Positions 9,405-17,654 of a DNA stretch of 64,000 nt are shown here, one piece after another. The notes under the pieces are model-generated. The model worked only from the letters and a program-made list of their open reading frames with translations. It was not told where the DNA came from and did not search any database. Made by a program: the position numbers and the translations under genes. Source of the stretch: Mucilaginibacter glaciei (lineage in GTDB: Bacteria > Bacteroidota > Bacteroidia > Sphingobacteriales > Sphingobacteriaceae); assembly GCF_014773245.1 (NCBI RefSeq), contig NZ_JACWMX010000001.1:682001-746000 (forward strand). The letters run 5' to 3'. The stretch's first letter is position 1. Each line of letters opens with the position of its first letter.

Positions 9405-9515
9405 ATTTATATCCCCCGGTTAACTATTCTCCGGGACAGGAATTGGCACCTTCTAAACCTTTTAGGGTTGCCAGCGGTTCTTCGAGCCTGATCTCTCGCC
9501 GCTTCTTTATAAACC
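9405..9515 (-). promoter_or_regulatory. SAM-I (S-box) riboswitch of the metY-metX-hom operon
   Basis: Read on the minus strand this contains the conserved S-box core: GCGGCGAGAGATCAGGCTC (5' side of P2 with kink-turn), GAACCGC, TGGCAACC, and the P3 return GGTGCCAATTCC. A P4 hairpin follows (CCCGG/CCGGG, 9415-9435). P1 is formed by TTTATA near 9511 and TATAAA near 9406. The class binds S-adenosylmethionine and turns down methionine genes when SAM is plentiful. There is no terminator between P1 and the leader ATG about 10 nt on, so the expression platform may act on leader translation or on the downstream hairpins. Confidence 0.92.
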
Positions 9516-9564
9516 AAAATCCGTGTGAGGGAATTGATCAAGGTATCGCTACCAAATAATGTGT

Positions 9565-9597
9565 CAAATATAGAGCAATCGAAATTTAAATTCCAAA
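9565..9597 (-). promoter_or_regulatory. Promoter of the methionine operon
   Basis: On the minus strand, TTTG (9597-9594), a 21-base spacer and TATATTTG (9572-9565) match the Bacteroidota primary sigma consensus TTTG-N19-21-TAnnTTTG. The predicted transcript start near 9558 lies about 45 nt upstream of the SAM-I aptamer. Confidence 0.7.
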
Positions 9598-9652
9598 TAA
9601 AATTTGCAAATAATTATCACGGTACTGTAAAACGGCCGTTTTGTAATATAAA

Positions 9653-10768
9653 TTACCCCATCGCCTGCTCCAGATCAGCAATCAGATCATCAATATGCTC
9701 TAACCCAACAGATACCCTGAGCAAATTGAACGGTGTTTTAGTATCGGGCCCTTCAATGGATGCACGATGCTCTATCAGGCTTTCTACGCCACCTAAACTG
9801 GTGGCCTGGGTAAAGATCTCGACGCGGTTTACCACTCGCTTGGCTTCAGCCTCACCGGCTTTTAAAGTGAAAGATAATACTGCCCCATAGCCCGTCATCT
9901 GTGCTTTGGCAATGGCGTATTGCGGGTGCGATTGCAGACCGGGATACAACACTTCCTCTACACTGTCGTGGTTCTCTAAATATTCTGCAAGTAACTGTGC
10001 GTTATGAACATGCCCTTTAATGCGGTAAGGTAAGGTTTTAATGCTCCGCACCAGGTAATAACAATCCATAGGGGATGGGATGGCGCCCCCCATGGTTTGT
10101 ACATTGCGGATCTTTTCCCAAAATTCGTTCGTTTCTTTGGTTATCAGCGCGCCGCCCATCAGGTCGCTGTGGCCGCCAAAGTATTTTGTAGTAGAGTGCA
10201 TTACCAAATCGGCACCCAAAGCCAAAGGCCTTTGGCAAAGCGGTGTGGCAAAAGTATTATCACAAACTACTTTTATGTTTTGTGCGGCGGCAATAGCGGC
10301 TACCATTTTTATATCGGTAATTTTCAGCAGCGGGTTAGACGGTGTTTCCAGCCAGATTAGGCCTGTATTCGGTTTAATATGCGCTTTTAAAATTTCAGCA
10401 TGATTAACATCGATAAAATCAAATTCCAATATACCTTTAAACAGTGTTTTAAGCTGATTGCGCAAGCCATGGTACATATCGTCCGGGCAGATAATGTGCG
10501 TGCCCGGCTCCAATGCCTGAAAAACCGACATGCCCGCCGCATTACCGGATGAAAAAGCCGCCGCTTCCGCACCGCCCTCCAACTGTGCCAGCACATTTTC
10601 TAACGCACTTCGGTTAGGGTTAGCCGCACGACTGTAAGAGTACCCCGAGTCGTATCCGCCTTCGGGATTGCGCTCGAAAGTAGTCGCCATTACAATCGGT
10701 TGGATTGCGGCTTTTGAGGTTTCGTCAACGTGATTACCGGCATGTATCGCTATCGTTTCTATTTTCAT
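9653..10768 (-). CDS. Cystathionine gamma-synthase/lyase family PLP enzyme
   Basis: A 371-residue trans-sulfuration PLP enzyme. Lys195 in HSTTKYFGGHSD is the Schiff-base lysine, and SSGNAAG (73-79) binds the cofactor phosphate. The length and the MKIETIAIHAG start fit MetB/MetC/gamma-lyase members, which make or split cystathionine; sequence reading cannot say which reaction dominates. The start used here is 47 codons inside the longest frame because the upstream part is not family-like. It lies upstream of the SAM-riboswitch operon on the same strand, but the riboswitch follows it, so it is a separate unit. Together with MetY this gives two routes around homocysteine. Confidence 0.88.
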   Translation of the reverse strand: MKIETIAIHAGNHVDETSKAAIQPIVMATTFERNPEGGYDSGYSYSRAANPNRSALENVLAQLEGGAEAAAFSSGNAAGMSVFQALEPGTHIICPDDMYHGLRNQLKTLFKGILEFDFIDVNHAEILKAHIKPNTGLIWLETPSNPLLKITDIKMVAAIAAAQNIKVVCDNTFATPLCQRPLALGADLVMHSTTKYFGGHSDLMGGALITKETNEFWEKIRNVQTMGGAIPSPMDCYYLVRSIKTLPYRIKGHVHNAQLLAEYLENHDSVEEVLYPGLQSHPQYAIAKAQMTGYGAVLSFTLKAGEAEAKRVVNRVEIFTQATSLGGVESLIEHRASIEGPDTKTPFNLLRVSVGLEHIDDLIADLEQAMG

Positions 10769-10865
10769 GGGAGGATATTTAACGGCGGCCAAAATAAAAA
10801 GAATTTTTGGGCATTCTTGTAGCAATATATGGTGGGTTAACGTATTGGTTTGAACTGAACAACTT

Positions 10866-11378
10866 ATGAAAAAAGGATACCTGTTTGCGATTGCGCTATG
10901 CCTCATCATATCTGCCTGTAAAAAGGATGAGATTAATTCAAATTTTGATGCCAGTTACCAGTCGTGGCAGGCCTTTAAAAAGAAAAGTAACAGTTCATAT
11001 AGCTACACCGCTTACAACGGTTCGATTTTCGGCGGCCATGCGGAAACCATCTTTACAATTAAAAACGATAAGATTATTTCTCGCAAATACATAGCAGGAT
11101 CTTATAAACCTAATACGGATAGCCTTATTATATCAACCACCTGGACGGAAGATGCGGCAACGCTAAATACGCATAACAACGCAGGGCATGAACTGCTTAC
11201 CTTAGACCAGGTTTATAATAAGGCCGAAACGGAATGGTTCAGGGTCGACCCAAAAGAAAACGATATTTACTTTGAAGCCGCTAATGCCGGTCTCATATCG
11301 ACAGCCGGTTATGTGCCAAAGGGTTGCCAGGACGATTGCCTCACCGGCATTCATATCAAAGATATTAAGGCACTGTAA
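10866..11378 (+). CDS. Hypothetical lipoprotein
   Basis: 170 residues. A lipoprotein signal peptide ends in the lipobox LIISAC, with acylated Cys18 followed by KKDE. The mature part has SYQSWQAFKKKSNSSYSY and later a Cys pair (GCQDDC) near residue 160. This is the general look of DUF6174-type lipoproteins (Trp then Tyr repeats, C-terminal Cys), but I do not claim the family. It is probably anchored in the outer or inner membrane facing the periplasm. It is divergent from the PLP enzyme gene by about 97 nt and separate from mqnE. Function unknown. Confidence 0.8.
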   Translation: MKKGYLFAIALCLIISACKKDEINSNFDASYQSWQAFKKKSNSSYSYTAYNGSIFGGHAETIFTIKNDKIISRKYIAGSYKPNTDSLIISTTWTEDAATLNTHNNAGHELLTLDQVYNKAETEWFRVDPKENDIYFEAANAGLISTAGYVPKGCQDDCLTGIHIKDIKAL

Positions 11379-11448
11379 ACCCACCGTCATTTTAGGTGTT
11401 TGAACATTCGAAGATAAAGGCATCTGCTGTAAAATTGCGGCGTTTTAC

Positions 11449-11456
11449 TACCTTTG
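11449..11456 (+). promoter_or_regulatory. TAnnTTTG box upstream of mqnE
   Basis: TACCTTTG matches the -7 element exactly and ends 15 nt before the mqnE ATG. No good -33 TTTG is visible at 19-21 nt, so support is partial. Confidence 0.45.
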
Positions 11457-11471
11457 TCTAAACATTTTCAA

Positions 11472-12665
11472 ATGGAAGTATCAGATAATTTCCAGGTATT
11501 GCTGAATAACCCCCAACTTTTACCTGAACTAAAAAACGTTGCTGAGAAGGTACTCCATAACCAGCGCATCACTTTTGATGAAGGCGTTTTGCTTTATCAA
11601 AAAGCAGAATTAGGTTACCTCGGAGTACTTGCCAATTACATACGCGAACAGAAACACGGTGACAAAACTTATTTTAACCGTAATTTTCATATCGAGCCAA
11701 CTAACCTTTGTGTTTATGACTGTAAATTCTGTTCTTACTCGCGCTTGTTAAAGCAAAAGAGCGAAGGGTGGGAGTATACGATGGAAGAGATGCTGGATAT
11801 CGTCAAAAAATATGATGATCAGCCCGTCACCGAAGTACATATTGTTGGTGGTGTTTTGCCACAGTACGACGTCGCTTTTTATAGCGAGTTGTTTACCCGT
11901 ATCCGCCGGCATAGGCCCGATCTGCATGTAAAGGCTTTAACCCCGGTAGAATATCATTACATTTTTAAAAAAGCTAAAATAGATTACGCTACCGGCATGC
12001 AGATGATGAAGGACGCAGGCTTGCAATCTATCCCAGGCGGTGGTGCCGAGATCTTTCATCCTGAGGTGCGGGAGCTGATCTCCAAAGATAAATGTACCGG
12101 CGAGCAATGGCTGGCTATTCATGAAGAGTGGCATAAAATAGGCATGCGCTCCAACGCTACCATGCTTTATGGCCACATAGAGCAATTTAAACATCGGGTT
12201 GATCATATGGAACGCCTGCGTGAGCTACAGGACCGTACCGGTGGTTTTCAAACCTTTATCCCGTTAAAATTCCGTAACCAGGATAATCAGATGAGCAATG
12301 TGCCCGAGTCTACCGTGGTAGAGGATCTGCGCAATTATGCTATCGCCCGTATTTATCTGGACAATTTCGATCATATCAAAGCCTACTGGGCAATGATCAG
12401 TCGCACAACCGCGCAGCTATCCTTAAACTTTGGGGTTGATGATATTGACGGCACGCTTGACGATACTACGAAGATCTATTCAATGGCAGGTGCCGAGGAA
12501 CAAAACCCCGGCATGAGCACTAAGGAACTGGTTGAACTGATCAAAAATGCAGGCCGCCACCCTATAGAGCGCGATACACTGTATAATGTGATGACAGACT
12601 ATAAAGATTTTCAGTTCGCTGACGAGGTGAAACCACGCTATTATAAGCTGCCGGTAATAAATTAG
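11472..12665 (+). CDS. mqnE: Aminofutalosine synthase (radical SAM)
   Basis: A 397-residue radical SAM enzyme of the futalosine menaquinone pathway, joining enolpyruvyl-benzoate and SAM to give aminofutalosine. The [4Fe-4S] motif CxxxCxxC is at Cys80, Cys84 and Cys87 (NLCVYDCKFC). The block PGGGAEIFHPEVR favours MqnE over its paralogue MqnC. The start was set at the ATG; the in-frame TTG 18 nt upstream is part of a TACCTTTG promoter box. mqnA lies two genes downstream, which supports the pathway call. The enzyme is oxygen-labile and cytosolic. Confidence 0.9.
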   Translation: MEVSDNFQVLLNNPQLLPELKNVAEKVLHNQRITFDEGVLLYQKAELGYLGVLANYIREQKHGDKTYFNRNFHIEPTNLCVYDCKFCSYSRLLKQKSEGWEYTMEEMLDIVKKYDDQPVTEVHIVGGVLPQYDVAFYSELFTRIRRHRPDLHVKALTPVEYHYIFKKAKIDYATGMQMMKDAGLQSIPGGGAEIFHPEVRELISKDKCTGEQWLAIHEEWHKIGMRSNATMLYGHIEQFKHRVDHMERLRELQDRTGGFQTFIPLKFRNQDNQMSNVPESTVVEDLRNYAIARIYLDNFDHIKAYWAMISRTTAQLSLNFGVDDIDGTLDDTTKIYSMAGAEEQNPGMSTKELVELIKNAGRHPIERDTLYNVMTDYKDFQFADEVKPRYYKLPVIN

Positions 12666-12666
12666 T

Positions 12667-12750
12667 TCATTGAGTCATTCGCTTCGCTGTCATTGAGTTA
12701 TTCCGTATCTCAATTATTAATGAAAAATGGCTCAGTGACTCAATGACCAA
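12667..12750. repeat. Intergenic CATTGAGT/ACTCAATG repeat cluster
   Basis: Two direct copies of TCATTGAGT(C/T)ATT are followed by the inverse GTGACTCAATGACCA and further TGAAC-like words. The stretch fills the mqnE-phosphatase gap and can fold. Similar word clusters occur at 51331-51414 and 60256-60310. Confidence 0.55.
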
Positions 12751-12758
12751 ATGAACAA

Positions 12759-13379
12759 ATGATACAGAAGACTTTATACATAGTACGCCACGGGCAAACA
12801 GACCTGAATAAGCAAGGAATTGTACAAGGCCGCGGGCGGGACACCGATTTAAATGACGAAGGTCGCAAACAGGCCGGACAGTTTTACGATGCTTACAAGG
12901 ATGTTGCTTTTGATAAGATCTACATCTCCGAGTTAAAACGCACCCAACAAAGCATTCAGCCCTTTATCGACTTGGGTTTGCCTTATGAAAAATTGGCCGG
13001 ACTGGACGAATTGGCCTGGGGGATCTATGAAGGTAAAACTGCTACACCAGAAACTAAAGCGGCTTTTTTAGATGTAATGCGCGATTGGCTAAATGGTAAG
13101 CTTGATGTAAAGTTTGAAGGCGGTGAAAGCCCTAATGAAGTGAAAGTTCGCCAGTTAGAAGCACTGGAAACCATCATGAGCCACCCCGAAGAGAAAACAG
13201 TATTGATATGTATGCATGGACGTGCCATGCGCTTGTTGCTTTGCCTGTTGACCGATAAGCCGCTTACCGAAATGGATAACTTCCCGCACCAGAACCTGGT
13301 ACTTTATAAAGTAGTCTTTGATGGCGATAAATTCGAAATAGTGGATTTTAATAACGCCCAGCATTTAAAAACTTCCTGA
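12759..13379 (+). CDS. Histidine phosphatase family protein
   Basis: 206 residues of the phosphoglycerate-mutase-like fold. The phosphoacceptor His11 is in IVRHGQTD, and the second catalytic His is in CMHGRAMR near residue 154. Such enzymes remove phosphate from small metabolites through a phosphohistidine. The gene sits between mqnE and mqnA, with 10 nt to the latter, so it is probably co-transcribed with menaquinone genes. No phosphatase step is established in the futalosine route, so its substrate is open. Confidence 0.85.
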   Translation: MIQKTLYIVRHGQTDLNKQGIVQGRGRDTDLNDEGRKQAGQFYDAYKDVAFDKIYISELKRTQQSIQPFIDLGLPYEKLAGLDELAWGIYEGKTATPETKAAFLDVMRDWLNGKLDVKFEGGESPNEVKVRQLEALETIMSHPEEKTVLICMHGRAMRLLLCLLTDKPLTEMDNFPHQNLVLYKVVFDGDKFEIVDFNNAQHLKTS

Positions 13380-13389
13380 GAAACGATTA

Positions 13390-14136
13390 GTGAAAAAAAA
13401 GATAAGAATATCCGCCGTTAGCTACACGAATACTAAACCCTTTTTGTACGGACTGCAGCACTCTGCAATTATAGATCAGATAGACCTCAGCCTGGATATG
13501 CCCGCTGACTGTGCCCAGAAATTGATTGACGACAAAGCAGACATCGGCTTGATCCCCGTAGCCGCTACCTTAAGCCTGCCGCAATGGGAAATTGTATCGG
13601 CTTATTGCATTGGTGCTGTTGGCGCGGTAAATTCGGTATTTATATTCAGTAACTGCGATATTAACGATGTTAAGCGCATCCAGCTGGATCCCGAATCGCG
13701 TTCATCAAACAATCTGGCTAAGGTATTACTAAAAAACTTTTGGAAGATCCAACCGGAAATGATAACCGACGCTGCAGACTATGGACGCTCAACAGATCTT
13801 GATACAGCATTCGTCCAAATTGGTGATCGTACCTTTGGCAAAGCAAATCAATATCCATTTGTTTATGACCTTGCCCAGGAGTGGATGAATTTTACCGGCC
13901 TGCCTTTTGTATTTGCTGCCTGGATAGCTAATAAGCCTATCCCCGCCGATTTTATCAAAGAAATGGATAAGGCGTTAAAATTTGGATTAGATCATCGCAC
14001 GGATCTTTTAAAAGAGTTGTCGAAACGACCGGATTTTGATCTGGAAGATTACCTGATGCGCAAACTGGATTTTGACCTGACTGAAGATAAAAAGAAAGCT
14101 TTATACCTATTTTTAGAATTTATAAAAGCTCTTTAA
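13390..14136 (+). CDS. mqnA: Chorismate dehydratase
   Basis: 248 residues with the MqnA/periplasmic-binding-like fold. It starts with GTG in the typical context KIRISAVSYTNTKPF. The enzyme dehydrates chorismate to 3-enolpyruvyl-benzoate, the first committed step of the futalosine menaquinone pathway. Family landmarks include the ADIGLIPVAA block and the LDPESRSSNNL stretch. It follows the histidine phosphatase by 10 nt and shares the pathway with mqnE upstream. It is cytosolic, with no signal peptide. Confidence 0.92.
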   Translation: MKKKIRISAVSYTNTKPFLYGLQHSAIIDQIDLSLDMPADCAQKLIDDKADIGLIPVAATLSLPQWEIVSAYCIGAVGAVNSVFIFSNCDINDVKRIQLDPESRSSNNLAKVLLKNFWKIQPEMITDAADYGRSTDLDTAFVQIGDRTFGKANQYPFVYDLAQEWMNFTGLPFVFAAWIANKPIPADFIKEMDKALKFGLDHRTDLLKELSKRPDFDLEDYLMRKLDFDLTEDKKKALYLFLEFIKAL

Positions 14137-14222
14137 CAAAACTTCTCGTACTTGCGGTAATTTTTATATAATTAAAACTATATATTAATTATCGGCTTTG
14201 CCATATAGCATAAATCAGATAT

Positions 14223-15032
14223 ATGGCTTCAACAAAACAATTAAAAGGCCAGGTAGCCATTGTTACCGGCGCAGATAGCGGCATAGGTAAAGCCGTTGCA
14301 ATAGCATTAGGTGCGGCAGGTGCTACCGTAATCATCAACCACGTTAGCTGTGATGAAAATGCCGACGCAGTAGTGGCCCACATTAAAAAGGCAGGTGGGA
14401 AGGCTTATGCTTACCATGCCGATGTGAGCCGGGAGGATGATGTGAAAGCTATGTTTGCGTTCACTATCAAAAAATATAAAACCGTAGATATTTTAGTAAA
14501 TAATGCCGGCCTGCAAAAGGATGCATTATTAATAGATATGTCATTAGATGACTGGAATACGGTTATCGGCGTTAATCTTACAGGGCAGTTTCTTTGCTCG
14601 CGCGAAGCTGCTAAAGAGTTCATTCGCAGGGGCGTTGTAAAAAACAGGAGTGCGGCTGCCGGTAAGATCATTTGCATGAGTAGTGTGCATGAGGTTATCC
14701 CCTGGGCGGGGCACGTAAATTATGCCGCCAGCAAAGGAGGTGTAGGGATGTTTATGAAAAGTATAGCGCAAGAGCTTGCACCGCATAAGATTAGGGTGAT
14801 GGGTATTGGGCCGGGGGCAATACAAACGCCTATCAACGAAGATGCCTGGGAAACACCGCAGGCCTTAAACAAGTTATTAAAGCTCATTCCCTACAACCGC
14901 ATTGGCCAGCCTGAGGATATTGGCAAACTGGCGGTTTGGTTAGCGTCTGACGAGGCTGACTATATTACGGGCACAACCATTTTTATAGATGGCGGGATGA
15001 CGCTATACCCCGGTTTTGCCGATAACGGGTAG
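14223..15032 (+). CDS. SDR family oxidoreductase (glucose 1-dehydrogenase-like)
   Basis: 269 residues of the classical short-chain dehydrogenase fold. TGADSGIG (15-22) binds NAD(P), NNAG stabilises the core, and the catalytic YAASK follows a Ser in CMSSVHE. The C-terminal TGTTIFIDGG is typical of glucose/ribitol-dehydrogenase-like members. The insert FIRRGVVKNRSAAAGK between strand and catalytic Ser is slightly longer than usual. The substrate is not predictable. It stands alone downstream of mqnA. Confidence 0.85.
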   Translation: MASTKQLKGQVAIVTGADSGIGKAVAIALGAAGATVIINHVSCDENADAVVAHIKKAGGKAYAYHADVSREDDVKAMFAFTIKKYKTVDILVNNAGLQKDALLIDMSLDDWNTVIGVNLTGQFLCSREAAKEFIRRGVVKNRSAAAGKIICMSSVHEVIPWAGHVNYAASKGGVGMFMKSIAQELAPHKIRVMGIGPGAIQTPINEDAWETPQALNKLLKLIPYNRIGQPEDIGKLAVWLASDEADYITGTTIFIDGGMTLYPGFADNG

Positions 15033-15066
15033 AAAAATTAACATTAAATAGAACTGCACTTAACCT

Positions 15067-15129
15067 TATTGTAAATAATACACTAAGCCTATCTTATTTT
15101 TATTGAGATATTGTAAATTATACACTAAG
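15067..15129. repeat. Two 21-nt direct repeats 42 bp apart
   Basis: TATTGTAAAT(A/T)ATACACTAAG occurs at 15067-15087 and 15109-15129 with one mismatch. The start-to-start distance is 42 bp, close to four helical turns, and the pair lies upstream of the promoter of the following gene. The arrangement resembles tandem operator sites. Confidence 0.6.
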
Positions 15130-15202
15130 TATCGGCGTGTTTTTTAATAAAATGATTTTTAAAGGTTGTATATTATCAAATATTCATAAAAGTTTGTTTT
15201 AA

Positions 15203-15234
15203 TTTGAATTATTCATAACTCAGATGTACTTTTG
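15203..15234 (+). promoter_or_regulatory. Promoter of the PepSY-like secreted protein
   Basis: TTTG (15203-15206), a 20-base spacer and TACTTTTG (15227-15234) match the Bacteroidota consensus well. The expected start is near 15241, giving a short leader before the ATG at 15261. Confidence 0.78.
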
Positions 15235-15260
15235 TTATGTAAATTAAAATTTAAAACAAC

Positions 15261-15725
15261 ATGAAAAAGATATTTGTAACTACCGCAATCGCTGCTTTGT
15301 TTACTGCTAATGTATTTGCTGCTAACAAAGTAATTAAAACTGAAGATGGTGCTGAAGCAGTATCATATACAGTTATCAATAAATTCAACAATGAGTTTGT
15401 ACGTGCTAATGATGTAAAATGGAAAGTTAGCGCAAACTTACAAAAGGCTACCTTTACTTTAGACGGCGTTAAAATGTCGGCATTTTACAACCTGGCCGGC
15501 GAATATATGGGTGCTACCCAAACTGTTCAGTTTAAAGCGTTACCTGCAAAAGCAAAAATCGAAATTGGCCAGAAATACGAAGGTTATTTCGCTAAAGAAG
15601 TGATCAGGTTAGATGCAAATGACGATACAACCGTATATTTTGTTGACCTTAAAAAAGGCGATGACGAATTATTGGTAAGGGTAACACCTACTGCTAACGT
15701 TTACTTTTTCCAAACAGTAAAATAA
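15261..15725 (+). CDS. Secreted PepSY-like protein
   Basis: 154 residues with a Sec signal peptide (MKKIFVTTAIAALFTANVFA, cleavage after FAA). The mature part has the pattern of Bacteroidota PepSY-like/beta-lactamase-inhibitor-like proteins: F..EF..A.DVKW, a FTLDG.KM.AFYN strand, GEYMGATQ, then LPAKAKIEI and YEGYF. These are small periplasmic or surface proteins of unknown role. It has its own strong promoter and terminator and so forms a single-gene unit. Family assignment is from pattern only. Confidence 0.75.
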   Translation: MKKIFVTTAIAALFTANVFAANKVIKTEDGAEAVSYTVINKFNNEFVRANDVKWKVSANLQKATFTLDGVKMSAFYNLAGEYMGATQTVQFKALPAKAKIEIGQKYEGYFAKEVIRLDANDDTTVYFVDLKKGDDELLVRVTPTANVYFFQTVK

Positions 15726-15750
15726 GCTTCAAAATCTTTAAATAAAATTT

Positions 15751-15781
15751 AAAGTCGCCGGTGTTTACCGGCGACTTTTTT
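15751..15781 (+). terminator. Intrinsic terminator after the PepSY-like gene
   Basis: AAAGTCGCCGGT / ACCGGCGACTTT, a 12-bp stem with a GTTT loop, runs into a T-tract. Confidence 0.9.
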
Positions 15782-15829
15782 GTGTAAAACGGTGTTTTTT
15801 GCTTTAATGATTCTAAATAAATATTTTTA

Positions 15830-15857
15830 TTTGATTATTAATAATTTTATATATTTG
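15830..15857 (+). promoter_or_regulatory. Candidate promoter of the cold-shock gene
   Basis: TTTG, a 16-base spacer and TATATTTG. The -7 box is exact but the spacer is short. It predicts an untranslated leader of about 95 nt, as is common for cold-shock mRNAs. Confidence 0.5.
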
Positions 15858-15960
15858 AAAAGATAGTTGTACATTTCATATTGATTACTAACCAATTGTA
15901 TATTGAGTTGAATTACTTACTGATCTTACACAAAAATTTTAATACGATTATTCTAATATT

Positions 15961-16158
15961 ATGAAAACTGGAAAAGTAAAATGGTTTAACACGCAAAAGG
16001 GCTACGGTTTTATTGTTACTGACGACGGCAAAGATCTATTTGTTCATTTCAAGGATGTACAAGGTGGGGTGAACGCTATTAAAGATAACGATAGTGTTGA
16101 GTATGATGTAGAAGAAGGCAGAAAAGGGTTGCAGGCAATAAACGTTAAAAAAGTTTAA
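15961..16158 (+). CDS. Cold-shock domain protein
   Basis: 65 residues, a single OB-fold cold-shock domain that binds single-stranded RNA/DNA and melts secondary structure. RNP1 is KGYGFI (13-18) and RNP2 is LFVHF (26-30). WFN near residue 9 and the length match CspA-type proteins. The leader of about 100 nt between the nearest promoter-like box and the ATG is AT-rich, and a terminator follows at once, so it is monocistronic. Confidence 0.95.
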   Translation: MKTGKVKWFNTQKGYGFIVTDDGKDLFVHFKDVQGGVNAIKDNDSVEYDVEEGRKGLQAINVKKV

Positions 16159-16181
16159 ACAACCTGCTCAAATTATAAATA

Positions 16182-16209
16182 AAACCTCTGCAAGTCGGGG
16201 GTTTTTTTG
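16182..16209 (+). terminator. Intrinsic terminator after the cold-shock gene
   Basis: AAACCTC pairs with GGGGGTTT around an eight-base loop and runs into seven T. Confidence 0.8.
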
Positions 16210-16280
16210 TGTAAAAAAATTAGGCATCGTAAAGGGCTTTATTTACATTAGCCCTACCAATTACTACTTACATTACTATT

Positions 16281-17528
16281 ATGACCGATAACGCCCCGGC
16301 GCAACTAACCAGGAACGTGGTATTCCTGGTGCTTGTAGCATCCCTTGGTTACTTTGTTGATATATACGATCTGCTGGTTTTTTCTATTGTGCGCAAAGCC
16401 AGTTTACTTGATATAGGCATTCCCGAAGTTGACATCACCCGCGAAGGCCAGTTCATTATCAATGTGCAAATGTTTGGCTTGCTGCTTGGCGGCATAGTTT
16501 GGGGTATTATAGGCGATAAGTTGGGCCGGATAAAAGTATTGTTCGGCAGCATATTGTTATATTCCGTAGCCAACTTCGCTAACGGTTTGGTAAATGATGT
16601 TACCACTTATGCGATAGTTCGATTTATAGCAGGTATTGGCCTGGCGGGCGAGTTAGGCGCAGGGATAACCCTGGTGGCCGAAACTTTAAGTAAGGAGAAA
16701 CGAGGTTACGGTACCATGATAGTAGCTGTAATAGGCTTATTTGGTGCTGCAGCTGCATATTTTGTAGCTACCCGGTACGACTGGAAGATAGCTTATTTTG
16801 TAGGCGGCGGCCTTGGGATCTTGCTTTTGCTTTTACGTATTGGCACCTATGAGTCGGGCATGTTTAAATCGATGGAAAAAAGTAGCGTAAAAAAAGGCGA
16901 CTTCATGATGCTGTTCAGCAATTTTAAGCGTTTCAAAAAATATCTGTATTGCATATTGATCGGGGCACCGCTGTGGTATGTTGTGGGAGTATTGGTAACG
17001 CTATCGCCCGAGTTTGGAAAGGCTTTAGGTGCTGCAACACCACTCAGTGCAGGCGAAGGCGTGTTATACACATATATCGGTATTTCGGTAGGTGACATAT
17101 TTGCCGGTTTATTGGCACAAGTAACCAAATCCAGGAAATTGACAATGGCTGTTTTCCTGAGCATATCGGTAGTTACTGCATTTTACTATTTAAAATCGGA
17201 AGGCATAACCCACCACCGGTTTGTGTGGACATGCTTTGCAATGGGCTGCTCTGTAGGTTATTGGGCTACCTTTGTAACCATAGCCGCCGAGCAATTTGGT
17301 ACCAACATCAGGGCTACTGTTACCACTACCGTGCCCAACTTTGTACGTGGCTCATTAATTCCAATAAATATTGCTTTTAACGCCTTCGTGGTACATTATG
17401 GGATGATCAAAAGCGGTTATATCATGATGATCATTCTGACTGTTTTGTCGTTATTTGCGTTGAGCCAGTTAAAAGAAACTTTTGGTAAAGACTTAAATTA
17501 CATTGAAGATGAAGCCGTTAGCGGCTGA
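16281..17528 (+). CDS. MFS transporter
   Basis: 415 residues with about 12 transmembrane helices. The MFS signature GDKLGRIKVL is in the loop after helix 2, and RFIAGIGLAGELGAG is in helix 4. The layout (short N terminus, central loop near residues 195-215 with basic residues) fits the sugar/organic-acid porter group. The substrate cannot be read from sequence. No metabolic gene is next to it; hemF follows after 126 nt and has a candidate -7 box of its own. Confidence 0.88.
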   Translation: MTDNAPAQLTRNVVFLVLVASLGYFVDIYDLLVFSIVRKASLLDIGIPEVDITREGQFIINVQMFGLLLGGIVWGIIGDKLGRIKVLFGSILLYSVANFANGLVNDVTTYAIVRFIAGIGLAGELGAGITLVAETLSKEKRGYGTMIVAVIGLFGAAAAYFVATRYDWKIAYFVGGGLGILLLLLRIGTYESGMFKSMEKSSVKKGDFMMLFSNFKRFKKYLYCILIGAPLWYVVGVLVTLSPEFGKALGAATPLSAGEGVLYTYIGISVGDIFAGLLAQVTKSRKLTMAVFLSISVVTAFYYLKSEGITHHRFVWTCFAMGCSVGYWATFVTIAAEQFGTNIRATVTTTVPNFVRGSLIPINIAFNAFVVHYGMIKSGYIMMIILTVLSLFALSQLKETFGKDLNYIEDEAVSG

Positions 17529-17654
17529 TCGGGCAGATGCACCTGGCAGGTTTTCAATAACATTGGCGCATCTCAAACGCCAAGTCAATTACTTTATTTA
17601 GTTTTGCCGGGGTAGGTCACTAGTTCAGTAATTAAACAAATCACTAATTATTTA

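Noticed and set aside
9242..9559. Plus-strand frame opposite the SAM riboswitch with Gln-rich N terminus
   Set aside because: It is the antisense of the Cys-codon run and the riboswitch; it has no promoter or family similarity.
9629..9642. AAAACGGCCGTTTT palindrome before the PLP enzyme stop as a terminator
   Set aside because: The stem has no loop and no T-tract beyond four bases, so support is too weak for a terminator call.
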